From: Locusta migratoria
Lineage: Eukaryota > Arthropoda > Insecta > Orthoptera > Acrididae
DNA length: 64,000 bases
Assembly (NCBI GenBank): GCA_026315105.1
Contig: CM048744.1
Location: 25,213,759 to 25,277,758 of the forward strand
Direction: 5' to 3'
Positions within the stretch are counted from its first letter, which is position 1, and each line of letters starts with the position of its first letter. A program made the position numbers and the translations under genes. Below the pieces are notes generated by a model. The model saw only the letters and a list, made by a program, of their open reading frames with translations, did no database searches and was not told the DNA's origin. Below, one piece after another: positions 1 to 11,859 of this stretch.

Positions 1-2495
1 CACCATTTATATCCGTAGCACTGCTCCCCTCCCGTATGCCTCCCTCTCCCGGATAGACTGCTCCTTCACGACCTATGTGCTTGCCGCCGACCTTAACCTT
101 TCTTCCCGTCCGCCCGCGGAACTCCGGCGTTGGCGTCAGTTCGTCACCTCCTCGCTCTGGGGCGACATCCTTCCCCTTTCCCGCCCAACCCACCCCGAAA
201 GCAACACCACACCCGATGTCTTTCTGGCGTCTCCCAACCTCCTTGGGCGCATTATGGCAGATGTCCATGATCTTATAGGCAGTGACCACACCCCTGTCCT
301 CCTAACCCTTGACCACCACCCCCACCCTGCCTGCACTCCCCTTCTTATGCTCCCTCCTAAAGTTGTCCACGACTATTCCCGTGCCGATGGATACCTACCA
401 TCACTCCATTGACACCTTGGTCGCTAGCCGCCCACTACCACTCCACACTCTCACAGATATTGACTGTGCCTCCTCCTTCCTCCAGCAGACCGATGTTGAC
501 ACGGTCCATGCCCACATCCCCACCCGGGCGATTTATCCTCACCGTCCTACCGGTCCTCCACAGGCCATCCTTCTTCTCGGCAAATCCCACCGTCTGTACT
601 GGTCCTTCCTCCGGACCCATGACAGGGACACACTCCAACGCCACCACATCAGTAACCTCTTGTCAGCGAAAAAACACCGGGATTGGCGACAGACATGCAC
701 CTGCCTAAATTCAATGCTCCCTGTCAACTCCTCCAAGTACTGACATGCCTTCCGCCACCTTACTGGCAGTCACTCCTCTCCCCACTATCCACTTCTCCAT
801 GATGACCATCCTTTTCCTGACAACACCAGTAAAGCAGAACACTTTGCCTCCTACCTCTTTGAAGTCTTTTCCATTCCTGACGGTCCTACTTTTGACTACT
901 CTCTCTTCCCTGATGTCCATGAGGGAACCAATACCTCCAATCCTCTGCTCGCCCCTGGCTTCCGGTACTTGGACCACATCCCCCCCCCCTCAGAGTTGAA
1001 CACATCTATCACCACCCATGACATACTCAACACTCTTCGCACTAAACGCAACACCACCCCTGGTCACAACCGGCTGACCTACCGCCACCTCCGAGCCTGC
1101 CCTCCCTCCTTCCATGAAGTTCTTGCCTCACTATACAATGTCATCCTTTTCGCCAGCTTTTACTCTGACCTGTGGAAGACCTCCCTTATTCTCATGTTCC
1201 TCAAACCTGACAACCCCCCATCCCAGACCTCATCCTACCATCCCATCAGTCTTACCTCCATGTTCAGCAAGGTCCTGGATACCATCCTCTCGCGTCGTAT
1301 CCATCAGCACTGCCACCAGTTTCTCCGCCTTTCCCAATGTGGCTTCCGACCCTCCTTCTCTGCCGATGACCAGCTCCACCTAACTCACCTCCTATCCATC
1401 CAGCTCAACTCCAATTGCTCCGTCACTTTTGTCTCCCTTGATATCCAAAATGCCTACAACCGTGTATAGCATTCCGGTCCCCTTTTCAAGCTCCAGCTCT
1501 ACACTCTTCCTATTAATTATGTCCACCTTATTTCTTCCTTCCTCACTTGCCGCCCCTCCTATGTCACCACCTGCAACTCCGATTCCCGTTTGTTCTATCC
1601 CATTGTCGGGGTGTCCCAAGGCTCCATCCTCTCTCCTCTCCTTTATCTCATCTACTCTGCCGACATGCCCCAACCCAAGCCTCCTGTCTATCTCCTTCAA
1701 TATTCTGATGACACCACCTTTCTAGCCCTTGCCTCCTCCCTTGCCAGTTCCCAGTTTTTGCTCCAGTCCCACCTCACCGAGTCGCATCATGGTGTAACCG
1801 GTGGCTCCACTCCTTCAATCCTGACAAAACACAGGCAATCATAGGTTGCACCACCCCATCCTTCCGTCTCCATGATTTCTACCTTACCCTCCACAACCAT
1901 CCCATCTGCCAAGCCCCCACCCTGAAGTATCTTGGCCTCACCCTCGACCGTAACCTTTCCTGGATCTCACACCTCTGCACCATCCGATATAAACCCCTCT
2001 CCCACCTTAATCTCCTGAAACTCCTATCCCCCGGACGTGGGGCCTCATCCCATCTGCCATCCTCTACATCTACCGCTCCCTCATATGTCCTGTCCTTTGT
2101 TGTTTCCATCCCGCCCGGATTTCCGTCCTCCCCTTCCTATTATAAAACCCTCCAAGTCCTTGAGCGGTACGCCCTCTGTCTTGCCTACCGCATCCGGTTC
2201 CCTTCCCCCACGTGGATCCTGTATGACCTTATCCCATTTCCCCATCTCCTTGAATACCTGTAACATAACGCATCCTCTACACCCACCGCAAAATAGACTC
2301 CCGCAACCCCCTGGTCCACCCCATCCTCACCGACCCCGGGCCTCTGCCACGCCTCTACCGCAGTATGCCCCCTTACCTTCATCTCCACACCCTCCATATC
2401 CTCTCCCAGGGTAACTTCCGCCGCCTCCCCCTCCCTCATGACGTCCTCCGTCCTGACATATACCCGTCCTACCTACCCTGATCCCTCCCTGTAGA
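1..2495 (+). mobile_element. Jockey-like non-LTR retrotransposon, 5' end outside the window
   Basis: C-rich plus-strand sequence reads as the end of an APE-type endonuclease, then a reverse transcriptase, then a C-terminal thumb region. It finishes near a short tgtagatgtag tail at about 2490, a tail type common in Jockey and CR1 elements. The left edge cuts off the first part of the endonuclease. Clade placement (Jockey rather than CR1 or Loa) is by general resemblance only. No target-site duplication can be checked because the 5' end is missing. Confidence 0.85.
77..2270 (+). pseudogene. Broken endonuclease-reverse transcriptase (pol) of the Jockey-like element
   Basis: The protein would nick target DNA and copy element RNA into DNA. 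Endonuclease traces are AADLN near 83 (in place of GDFN) and SDHTPVL near 281, in frame 2. Near 390 the reading moves to frame 3, which runs to about 1784 with only two stops: TGA at 741-743 and TAG at 1467-1469, both probably former tryptophan TGG codons. Reverse transcriptase motifs are PGHNRLTYRHL, PISLTSMFSKVLD, SLDIQNAYNRV, GVSQGSILSPLL and QYSDDTTFLA. The usual YADD is YSDD here, so the catalytic aspartates remain. A frameshift near 1784 moves the reading to frame 2 (WCNRW, LKYLGLTLDRNLSW), which ends at TAA near 2262. The gene is dead. Confidence 0.85.
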
Positions 2496-2519
2496 TGTAG
2501 AGTCCCCTCTAACTGATAG

Positions 2520-3787
2520 CAGTTTCCCATAGAATTTTGTAGCATATTCTCAGATCGAATATAGTAAATTTTCTTGAGATGGATCAGTTTTTTTTTTCTA
2601 TGAATCAGCACGGCTTTAGAAAAATCATTTGTATGAAACTCATCTTGCTCTTTTCTCACATGATATATTGCCATGGAAGAAGGGCAACCAGGGAATTGTG
2701 TTTTTCTAGATTTCAGAAAGGCATTTGACGCAGTGCCACACTGCAGAGAGCTCACGAAGACAGGAACATTTGCAATAGGTTCACAGATTTGTGACTGGGT
2801 GGAAGACTTCCGAAGTAATAGAACGAAGTACGTTGTTCGCGATGGCGAGTGTTCATCAGAGACGAATGTATCGTTACTCGTGTCCCAGGGGAATGTGATA
2901 GGACCGCTATTACTTTCTATCTATATAAACGATCTGATGGACGGAGTAAGTTGTAATTTGCGGCTGTTTGCTGATGATACTTTGGTGTATGGGAGGGGGT
3001 CATCCTTAACTGACTATAATAGAATACAGGATGGCTTAGACCAAATTTCTAGTTGGTGTAAAGAATGAAAGCTAGCTCTAAATGTAGAAAAGTGTAAGGC
3101 GATACACATGAGTAGGGAAAGCAATCTTATAATGTTCGAATACAGTATTAGTAGTGTTCATCTTGATACAGTCACGTCGTTCAAACATCTAGACGTAACA
3201 TTGCAGAGTGATTGAAATGGAACGAACATGTAACGACAGTTGTGAGTAAGGCCGATAGCCGACTTCGGTTTATTGGGAGAATTTTGGGAAGATATACTTC
3301 ATCTGTGAAGGAGACCGCGTTAAAAACGCTTGTACGACCACGTCTTGAGTAATGCTCAAGTGTTTGGAACCCCCAGAAGATCAGTTTAAAGGAAGACATA
3401 GAAGCAGTTCAGAGGCGAGCAGCTAGGTTCGTTACTGGTAGGTTCAACCAATTAGCGAGTGTCACAGAAATTCACCGGGAACGCTTTTCGCTGGAGCAAA
3501 GACGACGTTTTTTCGATAAATTCTGTTGAGGTAACGTAGAGGGCCGGAATATGAAGATGAACTGCAGAACGATCTTGCTGCCGCCTACCAACATTTCGCG
3601 TAAGGATCACAAAGAAAAGATAAAAGAATTTAGGGCTCGTAAAGAGGTATGTAGATATTCTTTTTGTCTCTTTTTGTTTGGGCGTGGAATAGGAAGAAAA
3701 AGCCAAGTGGTGGTGCAGTGTGCCCTCCGCCAAGTACCTTACGGTGGATTGCGGAATATATCTGTACATGTAGATCGCTTGAAGTAG
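2520..3787 (+). mobile_element. CR1-like non-LTR retrotransposon, 5'-truncated
   Basis: The sequence begins inside the reverse transcriptase, with no endonuclease or ORF1, which is typical 5' truncation. It ends near 3770 in a gtacatgtagatcg remnant of the family's tgtaga-repeat tail. I recognise it as an abundant orthopteran CR1 family. It is a different subfamily from the copies at 27741 and 53940, which share motif order but differ in sequence. Confidence 0.85.
2599..3775 (+). pseudogene. CR1 reverse transcriptase fragment
   Basis: The best-preserved part is 2673-3068: FLDFRKAFDAVPH (motif A), SQGNVIGPLLLSIYINDL (motif B) and LRLFADDTLVYG (motif C, catalytic FADD intact). An in-frame TGA stands at 3066-3068 where the family has tryptophan. 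The next segment reads KLALNVEKCKAIHMS, and the C-terminal region (about 3210-3660) is legible only with several frame changes. It is non-functional because it has no endonuclease and several breaks. Confidence 0.8.
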
Positions 3788-4716
3788 TGCAATAACGTGA
3801 ATGGAGCGGACCCGTCGGCTCGTCGTTCCCTCCTGTATCGATCTATTCGACGTCCGCATCACTATAGCTTGGTTACGTTCGACACGATCATCGATTTCTC
3901 CGCAGGATAATCCGCAGGCACTATAGGTTTAATCGAGCTCTTAAATGCTGACGAAACAACGTCACTCTCTTATTGGACACATTGTGATACAATAAAAAAC
4001 ATCAGGAAAGAACAATTCAGTCCGTCCACACGGCCGTGTCTTCTCCCTTTGTATGGCGTTTACAGGTGGCACTACTGGTGACCGTGGTTGTGCGTCTGCG
4101 CTCAATATGCATCTCTTGTCGCCGGAAATGCTGAAAATTTCAGCTCCTTAGGGTGCTTCTTTCAGAATGACGATAGCTGTACTACAACAAGAAAAACAGT
4201 TTAACTATGAATGGCAGATGTTACCTTTCTGGAATATTGTGTGTTTCGTAGGTTCAGAGGTGTTTCTGGACTGGTGCAAAGCCTATAAGTTTTATTCTGC
4301 TGTTGACTGTGGCTGGGCAGGGCCTCACGGTTTTCGGCAGTGTCCTGTCTATGGAGCTATCCTGTTGAGGCAGTTCCACCATGAGCTGGCTAACCCTTTG
4401 TCTCCGGACGGTGTCAGCTTCGGACAGCGCTTCGTTTCGTGGCAGCTGTCTCATTAAAAAGTTCCTCTTTGTAAAAGGGTAGCAACCTGACGTCAAAGCG
4501 ACATCCGTGACGAGCGTTAGAAACTTTCAAAGGCGAGCTACGACTTGCTGACGTTGGAATTTAGACTCATTTACGTTTCACTTATTATTTCTAATCCAAA
4601 TTACCGGAAGACCTGTTTCTGTGACTGTAGAATATTTTTGAAGGGCTGGGATTCCCCTTTACGTGAAATTAAAAATCAGTAAGATACTATACCATGCAAG
4701 AAAATTGACAAATTTC
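3788..4716. other. No recognised feature
   Basis: Mixed-composition sequence. The longest open frame (4167-4457, 96 codons) has no motif I recognise, and a comparable frame lies antisense to it, so I do not call it a gene. Confidence 0.4.
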
Positions 4717-4916
4717 CTTAAATTTTCTTGTGCAGACGCATCCCTGATTATCAAATGCAGCTGCTCGCTCGGCGAACGTTTCATACCCAAAGATTGCTCA
4801 GTTGCACAGGCTACGCCAATTTTCATGAAAGGCATTACGACTAATCTGCAGAATTACAGACCTATGTCATTGACGTCGGTTTGCAGCAGCAATTTTGGAA
4901 CATTACTTTCCCCCAT
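4717..4916 (+). pseudogene. CR1-like reverse transcriptase fragment upstream of the RTE insertion
   Basis: Plus-strand translation contains ERFIPKDCSVAQATPIF and NYRPMSLTSVCS. These match the same region of the CR1 copies at 27741 (RYVPKDWKVAQVTPIFKK) and 56026. The match stops at about 4916, where RTE 5' sequence begins. With the CR1 3' fragment at 7676, this suggests that a CR1 copy was split by the RTE, with some internal CR1 sequence lost. Confidence 0.75.
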
Positions 4917-5363
4917 GAACCACAGACAATGCCGAGTTGGGGTGACTTGCATGCCTCAACGATGCAGATAGCCGCACCGTGGGTGCAACCACAGCGAAGG
5001 GGTATCTGTGGAGAGGTCAGACAAAGATGTTGTTCCTGAAGAGGAACAGCCACCTTTTCAGTAGTTGCAGGGGCAGCAGTATGGATGATTGACTAAGCTG
5101 GCCTTGTAACGTCAGCTAACATGGCTTTGCCATGCAGTTACTGTGAACGGCTGATAGCAAGGGGAAATTACAGTCGTTAAATTTCCCGAGAACAAAGAAC
5201 TCTACTGTAAGAATATATGATGATGGCATCCTCTCGGGTAAAATATTCCGGAGGTTAAATAGTCCCTCATCCGGAACTCAGAGTAGGGAGTACTCAGGAG
5301 GATGTCGTCATGAAGTAAAGCAAAACAAGGGGTTCTATGGGTCGGAGCGTGAAATGTTTTAAC

Positions 5364-7674
5364 CCTTAATCGCGTAGGTAAGTTAGAAAATTTGAAAAGA
5401 GAAATGTTAGATATGGAAGCGATTAGTGAAGTTCGGTGACAGGACGAACAGGATTTCTGTTCAGCTGAGTATAGGGTTATAAATACAAAAGCAGGTGGTA
5501 GTAACGCAGGAGTATGTCTGATAATGAATAAGAAAAGATGAATGCGGGTAAGTTACTATGAACCGCATAGTGAACGCATTATCGCAGCAAAATAACCAAC
5601 ATCCACCACAGAAGTGCAAATTTATATGCCAACTAGCACGGCCGACGACAAGGATATCGAAGTAATGTATGAGGAAATAAAAGAAATGATTCAGAAAGTT
5701 AATGGAGACGAAAACTTGATTGTGATGGCGGACTGAAGCTCGGTAGTAGGAAAGGGAAGAAAAGGAAATATAGTAGGTGAATATGGACTGGGAAAAAAGG
5801 AATGACAGAGCACAATGTAATGATCACCAACAGTTGCTTTAATCGGCATGAAAGGAGGCTGGAAACGTCGAAGAGACCAGGAGACACTGGAAGGTCCAAA
5901 TTGACTTTACAAAGGCAAGGACAATATTTAGAAACCAGTTTTAAACTGTACGACATATCCAGGGGCAGATATACACTCTGACCATTACTTATTCGTTATG
6001 AACTGCAGATTAAGACTTAAGAGACTGCAGAAAGGTAGAAAAGTTAGGGGATGGAACCTGGACAAATTGAAGAACCCAGAGGTGGTTGAGAGTTTTAGAG
6101 GGAGCGTTAGGCAACGATTGGCTGAAACAGGGGAAAGTAATAAAGTAGAAGAAGAATGGGTATATCTGAGAGATAGGGAAGTGAAGGCCGCCGAGTATCA
6201 TATAGGCAGAAGGACCAGGCCTAATAGAAATCCCTGAATAACACAGGATATACTGAACCTAATTGATGAGAGGAGAATATATAAAAATTCATCAAGTGTA
6301 GCAAGCAGAAGGAAGTACAAACGTCTGAAAAATGAGACTGACAGGAAGTGCAAACTGGCTAAGCAGGAGTGGCTAGAGGACAAATGCAGAGCCGTAGAAG
6401 AATGTATAACCAGGGGAAAGATAGGTACCGCTTACAGGAAAATAAAAGAGATATTTGAAGACAAGAAAAGCAACTGTATTAATATCAAGATCTCAGGCAG
6501 AAAAGCAATGCTAAGCAAAGATGGGAAATCTGTAAGATGGAAGGGCCTCTGCGAAGGAAAGAAACTTGAAGACAGTATTCTATAAATAGAAGACGAAGTG
6601 GAGAAGGATGAGATTGTATACGATAATGCGAGAAAAAATTGACAGAGCGATGAAGGATTTGAGTCGAAACAAGGCCACTGAGTAGATGATATTCCGTCTG
6701 AATTGCTGATATCGATAGGAGAGCCAGTCATGAAAAAATTGTTCCACCTGGTTAAAAAAAAAATGTTCAAATGTTTGTTAAGCTTAAGGGACTTAACTGC
6801 GAGGTTATCACTCCCTAGACTTACAAACTACTTATGAACTACTTACGAACTAGGACGGCACAAATATCCATGCCCGAGGGGGATTCGAACCTCCGACCGT
6901 AGTGGCCGTGCAGACCGTGACTGGAGCGCCTCAGTCTCCTCGGCCACCGCGGCCGGCTGTTCCACCTGGTATGCAAGATGTATGACACAGGGAAAATACC
7001 CTCCGACTTCAAGAAGAATATTGTAATTCCAATTCCAAAGAAAGCAATTGCAGTGAAACGTGAAATTACAAAACTATAAGTAAAATAAGTAATGGTTGCA
7101 AAATATGCGAGCTCGCGGAATCCCTTCAAGATATTATGCACGTGTTCCACTCGATCAGATGGAGTAATGAAGACATTTATAGTGTCCTTGCTCGTTCATT
7201 TTTGACAGTAATAATGGAACACGGAAGGCAATAAATTACGACTTATCTTAGAATATAGTCTAAGGAAAGGCAATCGTACGTTTTTAGCATTTGTAGATTT
7301 AGAGAAAGCTTTTGACAATATTACGGGAATTCTCTAATTCAAATTCTGAAGGTAGTGGGGGTAAAATATAGGGAGCGAAGAGTTATCTTCAGCCTGTACA
7401 AAAATCAGACAGCAGTTATTAGAGTGGAAGAGCAAGAAAGGGACGCATTGGTCGGGAAGCGAGTAAGACAGGGATGTAGCCTCTCCTCAATGTTGTTCAC
7501 TCTGTACATTGAGCAAGCAGTGAAGGAATGCAAGGAGATATTTGGAGAGGGAATTAAAGTTCAAGTAGAAGAAATAAAAACTTGGCGGTTTGCCGATTAT
7601 ATAGTAATTTTATCAGGGACTGCAAATAATCTGGAAGACCAATTGAATGGAATGGACAGTGTCTTGAATGAAAG
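5364..7674 (+). pseudogene. RTE endonuclease-reverse transcriptase, degenerate
   Basis: Endonuclease traces: ISEVR near 5430, YRVINTKAGGSNAGVCLIMN (5472-5531) and VQIYMPTSTADD (5615-5650). The linker runs from 5998 to about 6585, with a TGA at 6235-6237. Reverse transcriptase traces: MREKIDRAMKDLSRNKATE and CKMYDTGKIPSDFKKN on either side of the SINE, AFVDLEKAFDN near 7290, VRQGCSLSSMLFTLYIEQA near 7475, and WRFADYIVIL near 7590. The catalytic FADD has become FADY, so the enzyme would be inactive even if the frames were repaired. Many stops are present. Confidence 0.8.
6753..6957 (-). mobile_element. SINE-A (tRNA-derived) inserted in the RTE, 13-bp target-site duplication
   Basis: Read on the minus strand it starts with a tRNA-like head: ccgcggtggccgag as the A-box region and ggttcgaat as the B box. 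A body ending in aagcttaacaaacatttgaac follows, then an A-rich tail (the t/a run at 6753-6762). It is flanked by perfect 13-bp copies of tgttccacctggt at 6740-6752 and 6958-6970. The RTE reading frame resumes exactly across the site, which proves the insertion order. Confidence 0.95.
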
Positions 7675-7675
7675 T

Positions 7676-8115
7676 ATTTTTGAGTGTTGCTGCACATTGT
7701 GGTATCCACACCAAGTGGGACTGGTAGACGATTTGGAGAAAATACAGAGAAGAGCAATTCGTTTTGTACTATCGCGAAAAAGGGGAGAGACTGTCACGGA
7801 TATGATGCAAGAGTTTGGGTGGAAATGATTAAAGGAAAGACGTCTCTCGTTGTGGCGAGATCTATTTGCGAAATTTCTTACACCAACTTTCTCTTGCAAC
7901 TGCGAACATATATTGTTAGCACCCACCTACATAGGAAGACATGATCATCAAAATAAAAGAAAATTCAGATCTGAAACTGAAAGATTCACGTGTTCCTTTT
8001 TTCCACGAGCCAATAGAGAATAGAACTGTAGAGACACATCATAAAAATGGTTCGATGAACCATCTGCCATGCATTACAGTGAGACTTGCAGAGTATTTAG
8101 ATGTACTGGGTTATA
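7676..8115 (+). pseudogene. CR1-like 3' fragment
   Basis: Plus-strand translation gives LWYPHQVGLVDDLEKIQRR, then KERRLSLWRDLFAKF and GRHDHQNKRKFRSETERF. These match the C-terminus of the CR1 copies at 29270-29780 and 57600-58080. It ends near gagtatttagatgt at about 8100, a decayed form of the gtagatgtagat tail. It abuts the broken end of the RTE. Confidence 0.8.
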
Positions 8116-9892
8116 TGCACGTTCGCAACGGTTGGTAAAGAAGGGTCTGTGCATATCATGGCTTTTTAGGGGTACGGACCTCAGTCAGTTTTAAAAATAA
8201 ACTCTCTGTAAAGGCAACGTTGCCCGGGTATTTATTTATATCACACTCTCGTAGTCCATTACTCTTCCTTCCTGTCTCTGCATCCATCTCTTTCTCTCCC
8301 ATCTCTCTGTTCATTTCCACCTTTCCCTCTCTCGACAGAGTTTTTTACCAGGTTACCATCTGTCATGTACAAAACTAGCATTTATGCACCCAGTGACCTT
8401 CCTCTTAGTTTAGAAGTCATGTGTGAAAAAATTAATCAAGATCGAAAAAAAAAAAACCTTTGCATTTTGTCAAAGTACCCTCCATCATTCACCAAGCGAA
8501 ATTTTACACAGACATTGGCATTCCTCTTGTCTTTAAGCTCAGATATGCATCAATATCGGAATAAACTATAGATTTGTATGCAATAAAAACAGGGTCACAT
8601 TGAAAAACGCACTTCGTTGTTCTCATTTTTCCGGTTTTAATTCATACAACCCTTGTTCTGAGAATAACGAAAACAACCCAAAAAAATCTGTGATATCCGT
8701 CGACCGGTTCTCAAGTTACGGCGCGACCAAGGTATTTAGGGATACATTTCTATGATGCAAGATACCCTCCCCATGCACTGTATGAAACTGTAGGTAGACG
8801 CTGACCTTCCTCTTGTGTTGAACGTCAAGCGTGCAAAATTTCGTAAAGATCGGAATGAAACCGTCAGTTTCGTCAGTCTGTAGTAAAAGTATCTTCCCCC
8901 TTGTATCTTAATTCTGTCCTATCGCAAAATACTTTCTTAGATGACATCTTCTACGTATGAACTACACACCGGCAAATTTTCATCTTCATGGGTGCATTAG
9001 TTTTAGAAATTTCGCGTTTAATCAGTTAGTGAGTGAGTGCGTGGGTGACCTTTCCCTTATATATACTACTTCCTGAATTATGTGTCCTACAAAAAATTAT
9101 TTACCAGATTCGTACAGTGGAATATTAAAAATCTGACTACGAAATGTGTTGTCAATGTAGTTGGTAGTAAAGACGTTCTAAATTACAACCTCAGGCTTAT
9201 TAAAGCAAATTTTCATGCATTTCATTCTCTTTGACGTCATAGCACCTGAACTATATGTCGTAATACGATATTATTTCGAAGGTACATCCAGTGGTGTATA
9301 TGTAAAATGTCTGCAAAATACGCCACGAGCAGAGATAGTAGGAAGACGCAATAAATCAAAACGTTATGCCTGATGAGGCGGTTTTTCATGCCCCTAATTG
9401 TTGAAGACTTCATATCTCATGAACTGCGTGTCGTACTATGACAAAGTTTTGAACGTACGTTCAGTCTTATGTGTGTAGACTGTTTGTAAGATTTCTCACG
9501 AATACAATTAATAATGTACGAGTAATAAATTGTAGCGTCATGCCAAACGTCGTAATTTTACTGCATGAACGCCGAAAAAGTAGTAAGCAACAAACATTTT
9601 TTCCTTTCATCATTTTGCTGAGGTTGTCAGAGAGAAGAAGTTTCCTAAAGGTTTGAAATTATGTTTAACGTTTGTTTCAAATCGCTAAGTGCTCTCCTTC
9701 ACAAATAATAGACTAATGAAGACGCACTATCACATGCTGCAAGACGGGGAAGTTTTCATTGTTTATGACATCATATCTCATCAACTATCGGCCCTATCGC
9801 AAAATCCTTCCTTATCTGACGTCTTCTACCTACAAACTACATTCGTGCCAATATTCATCTTCATAAGTGAAGTAGTTTTCGAGATAAAATTA
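8116..9892. repeat. Diverged repeat of unknown class with internally repeated modules
   Basis: No coding motif was recognised. A module is present twice: 8941-9010 (cttctacgtatgaactac, then ttttcatcttcatg) and 9819-9885 (cttctacctacaaactac, then attcatcttcat). The stretch agtgagtgagtgcgtgggtgacctt near 9029 resembles gtgagtgagtgaatgagtgt near 16290. The region therefore belongs to the same repeat family as the tRNA-like modules on both sides of the Tx1-like element. Confidence 0.5.
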
Positions 9893-10047
9893 TCAATTCA
9901 AATATAAATTCAGAAACCATGAAACGGTTTTTCGTCTCGAATATGTTCAAGACATTAATGATAAAGGAGAAGCAATTAACTAAAATTTATGATGCGGCCG
10001 GTAATCGAACCCGGACCTCCATGGAAGACTAGGAAGACGTCTTACCG
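9893..10047 (-). repeat. Half tRNA-like unit plus downstream B module, inverted
   Basis: On the minus strand this reads ggtaagacgtcttcc, then gggttcgattaccggccgcat, then a body with gacatattcgagacgaaaaa. It matches plus-strand 15839-15990. The tRNA-like part has only its 3' two thirds: the A-box half is missing and the sequence breaks just before ggtaagacg. The same break point occurs at the right end of the Tx1-like element. Confidence 0.7.
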
Positions 10048-10194
10048 TTGTCCATTGCCGAGGTGCTATTCCGCTGCATGGGGAGCCTTGGCAGTAGTGG
10101 CAATTATCTATGGAATGCAGAAGCTGAATTAAAGTTTGTGACGTGGAAGGAAGTCGTACTTAGACTGTTCTGAGGCGCCATAATCGTTAGTAGT
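10048..10194 (+). repeat. A module upstream of a tRNA-like sequence
   Basis: The segment from tgtccattgccgaggtgc to gaggcgccataatcg recurs at 16018-16170 with few differences. In both places it directly precedes a tRNA-like sequence, so the A module, tRNA-like core and B module form one repeat unit. Its function is unknown. Confidence 0.7.
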
Positions 10195-10211
10195 GCGGTG
10201 GTCTAATGGTA
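10195..10211 (+). repeat. 5' half of a tRNA-like sequence, split by the Tx1-like element
   Basis: The bases gcggtggtctaatggta end in the A-box motif tggtctaatgg. Removing 10212-15838 and one copy of ggta joins this to 15843 onwards and gives a complete tRNA-like sequence. Its spacing matches the uninterrupted copy at 16171-16239. The joined form has a 7-bp acceptor pairing (gtgcggt with gccgcat) and a perfect ccggg/cccgg T stem. Confidence 0.75.
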
Positions 10212-10357
10212 TTCTGCCGGCAGCAGCGGTCGTGAGCGGACGTTCTACTGTGCTTTGCGCTGCAGCCGTTTGTTTACATCCGCAGGGTAAGTCGGGGCTA
10301 TCGCGCGCACGCGCTTTGTACTAGTGTGTGTCTTCTGTATGTGTTGAAGGTGCAGTG

Positions 10358-11823
10358 ATGGCGGAATTATCCAGAACAGACACTTTGAAATTCACATCTG
10401 ATAGAACTCTTATCCGATCTAAGTCCTTCGAAATTGAAGATTGGCTATAGAAAGTAGTGAAAATTTGCTCTGAAGATAGCATTGGATATCACTTGTCTAT
10501 TGACGATAAGGTTGTGTATTTGAAGATGAGCAAGCCCGAACTTTGTGAACAAGTTATGGAGCGTTCTGGCGGCATATTGAAGTTTACTGATAGAGATGGT
10601 AAAGTCCGTGACGTAACAGTAGATCAAGTTTAACTTAGTATTCGAACAATCCGAATATCTGAGTTGCCATTTGAGGTCCCTGCCGATGAGATAAATAAAG
10701 TAATATATCCATACGGTCGAGTTCAGTAATTTAGCTGAGAAATGGTCGACTGCCCACAAGTTCCCCGTGTTGAACGGTGTGAGGCAACTGCAGGTGGAAC
10801 TTCTGCGACACATACCTTCATATATCAACGTTTGTGGATACAGGGGAATAGTCATTTACGACGGTCAACCATGAACGTGCTCAGGCCGTTATAAAAGACG
10901 TCACGTACGTTCTCAGTACATTCAGACACGAATTGCACAGTTTCCAACTGGTGAAACAACGAAGCCGCCACAAATGGCCACCTTTCCCACAACTTACGCT
11001 GCTGCGGTACGTAACCATGCGACAGACAACTGGATTAGTGAAGTAAACATAGAAATTCCTCCCATAGACACAACCTAATCCCAAACCGAGGTGTTGTGGA
11101 GACTTCTGAGACGCAGGATGTATCGGTACCGGAGTCGAAAGTGACAGAAGAATCCCAGAAGAACAACAAATATGTCCAAGTGACGAGATGAGGCAAAACG
11201 GAAAATGATTGACGAACCGCAGTCAGAAGTGGAAAAGGACTCCCAGAAGCCGGAAAAACAACAAACTGATCCAAGTTACCTGATTAGGGACGTAGAAATG
11301 CTCCACGAACTGCAGCCTCCAGTAACCCACAAGACACTGCTGATTCCGATTACTGTCAAACATCTGGAAAATCTCGTAGCCGAAGGTATAAGAAGCGAAG
11401 ATTGGCGCTCCAGGGAGCTGAGGAGGCGACGGCGTCACTAAGAGAGAAGGCAAAGCAGGTTATAGAAAAACTAAATTTACCCGCATCTGGCAACCCACAG
11501 GAATAGACACTAGCACAAATGAAGGCTGATGACAGGACAACCAACAATGATGAAGGCAGGGTGGAACTCATCGGAGGGACGACTACGATCACGAAAAACC
11601 TGCACAAAAGCCAGAAGAACAAGTGCATCGCCTCAATGAGCCGTTAGAAATGGTCAACACATTTGACTGGGCAGCCGACGTCGACAATGAACACGCGGAC
11701 GCCGAGATGATGGATGTACCAAGCAGCACTAGACGCGACTCACACAACACTCAAGAACCATAAGAAGACTCAAGCATGGACACACGAGAAGAAGACAACG
11801 ACGAGGACTCTGAGTTCTTTTAA
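10358..11823 (+). pseudogene. ORF1 of the Tx1-like element, degenerate
   Basis: ATG at 10358 begins MAELSRTDTLKFTSDRTL. An in-frame TAG occurs at 10448-10450. Near 10640 the reading VRIS-like IRISELPFEVPADEIN resembles an RNA-recognition-type fold segment, as expected for a nucleic-acid-binding ORF1 protein. The middle (11090-11280) contains two similar acidic and lysine-rich blocks: SETQDVSVPESKVTEESQKN (11104-11163) and a related block, QSEVEKDSQKPEKQQTDPS, near 11221. The C-terminus is very acidic and stops at TAA 11821-11823, 36 bases before the ORF2 ATG. Start and end are in different frames, so frameshifts are present. Confidence 0.6.
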
Positions 11824-11859
11824 ATAAAGAACAACTGCTTCCCGTATAAACAACTTAGA

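Larger units (their letters stand above)
4917..7674 (+). mobile_element. RTE-like non-LTR retrotransposon, 3'-truncated, carrying a SINE
   Basis: The 5' leader (4917-5340) precedes an endonuclease, linker and reverse transcriptase, all plus strand. I recognise a very abundant orthopteran RTE family. Other copies in the window are 20846-22080 (minus), 26688-27182 (plus) and 63529-64000 (minus). A SINE-A interrupts it at 6753-6957. The copy stops abruptly at about 7674, just after the motif C region, and continues directly into CR1 3' sequence. RTEs normally lose their 5' end, so the missing 3' end points to a later deletion or recombination. Confidence 0.85.

Noticed and set aside
4167..4496. 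Frames of 96 (plus) and 80 (minus) codons
   Set aside because: Overlapping shadows with no motif. Neither is preferred by composition.
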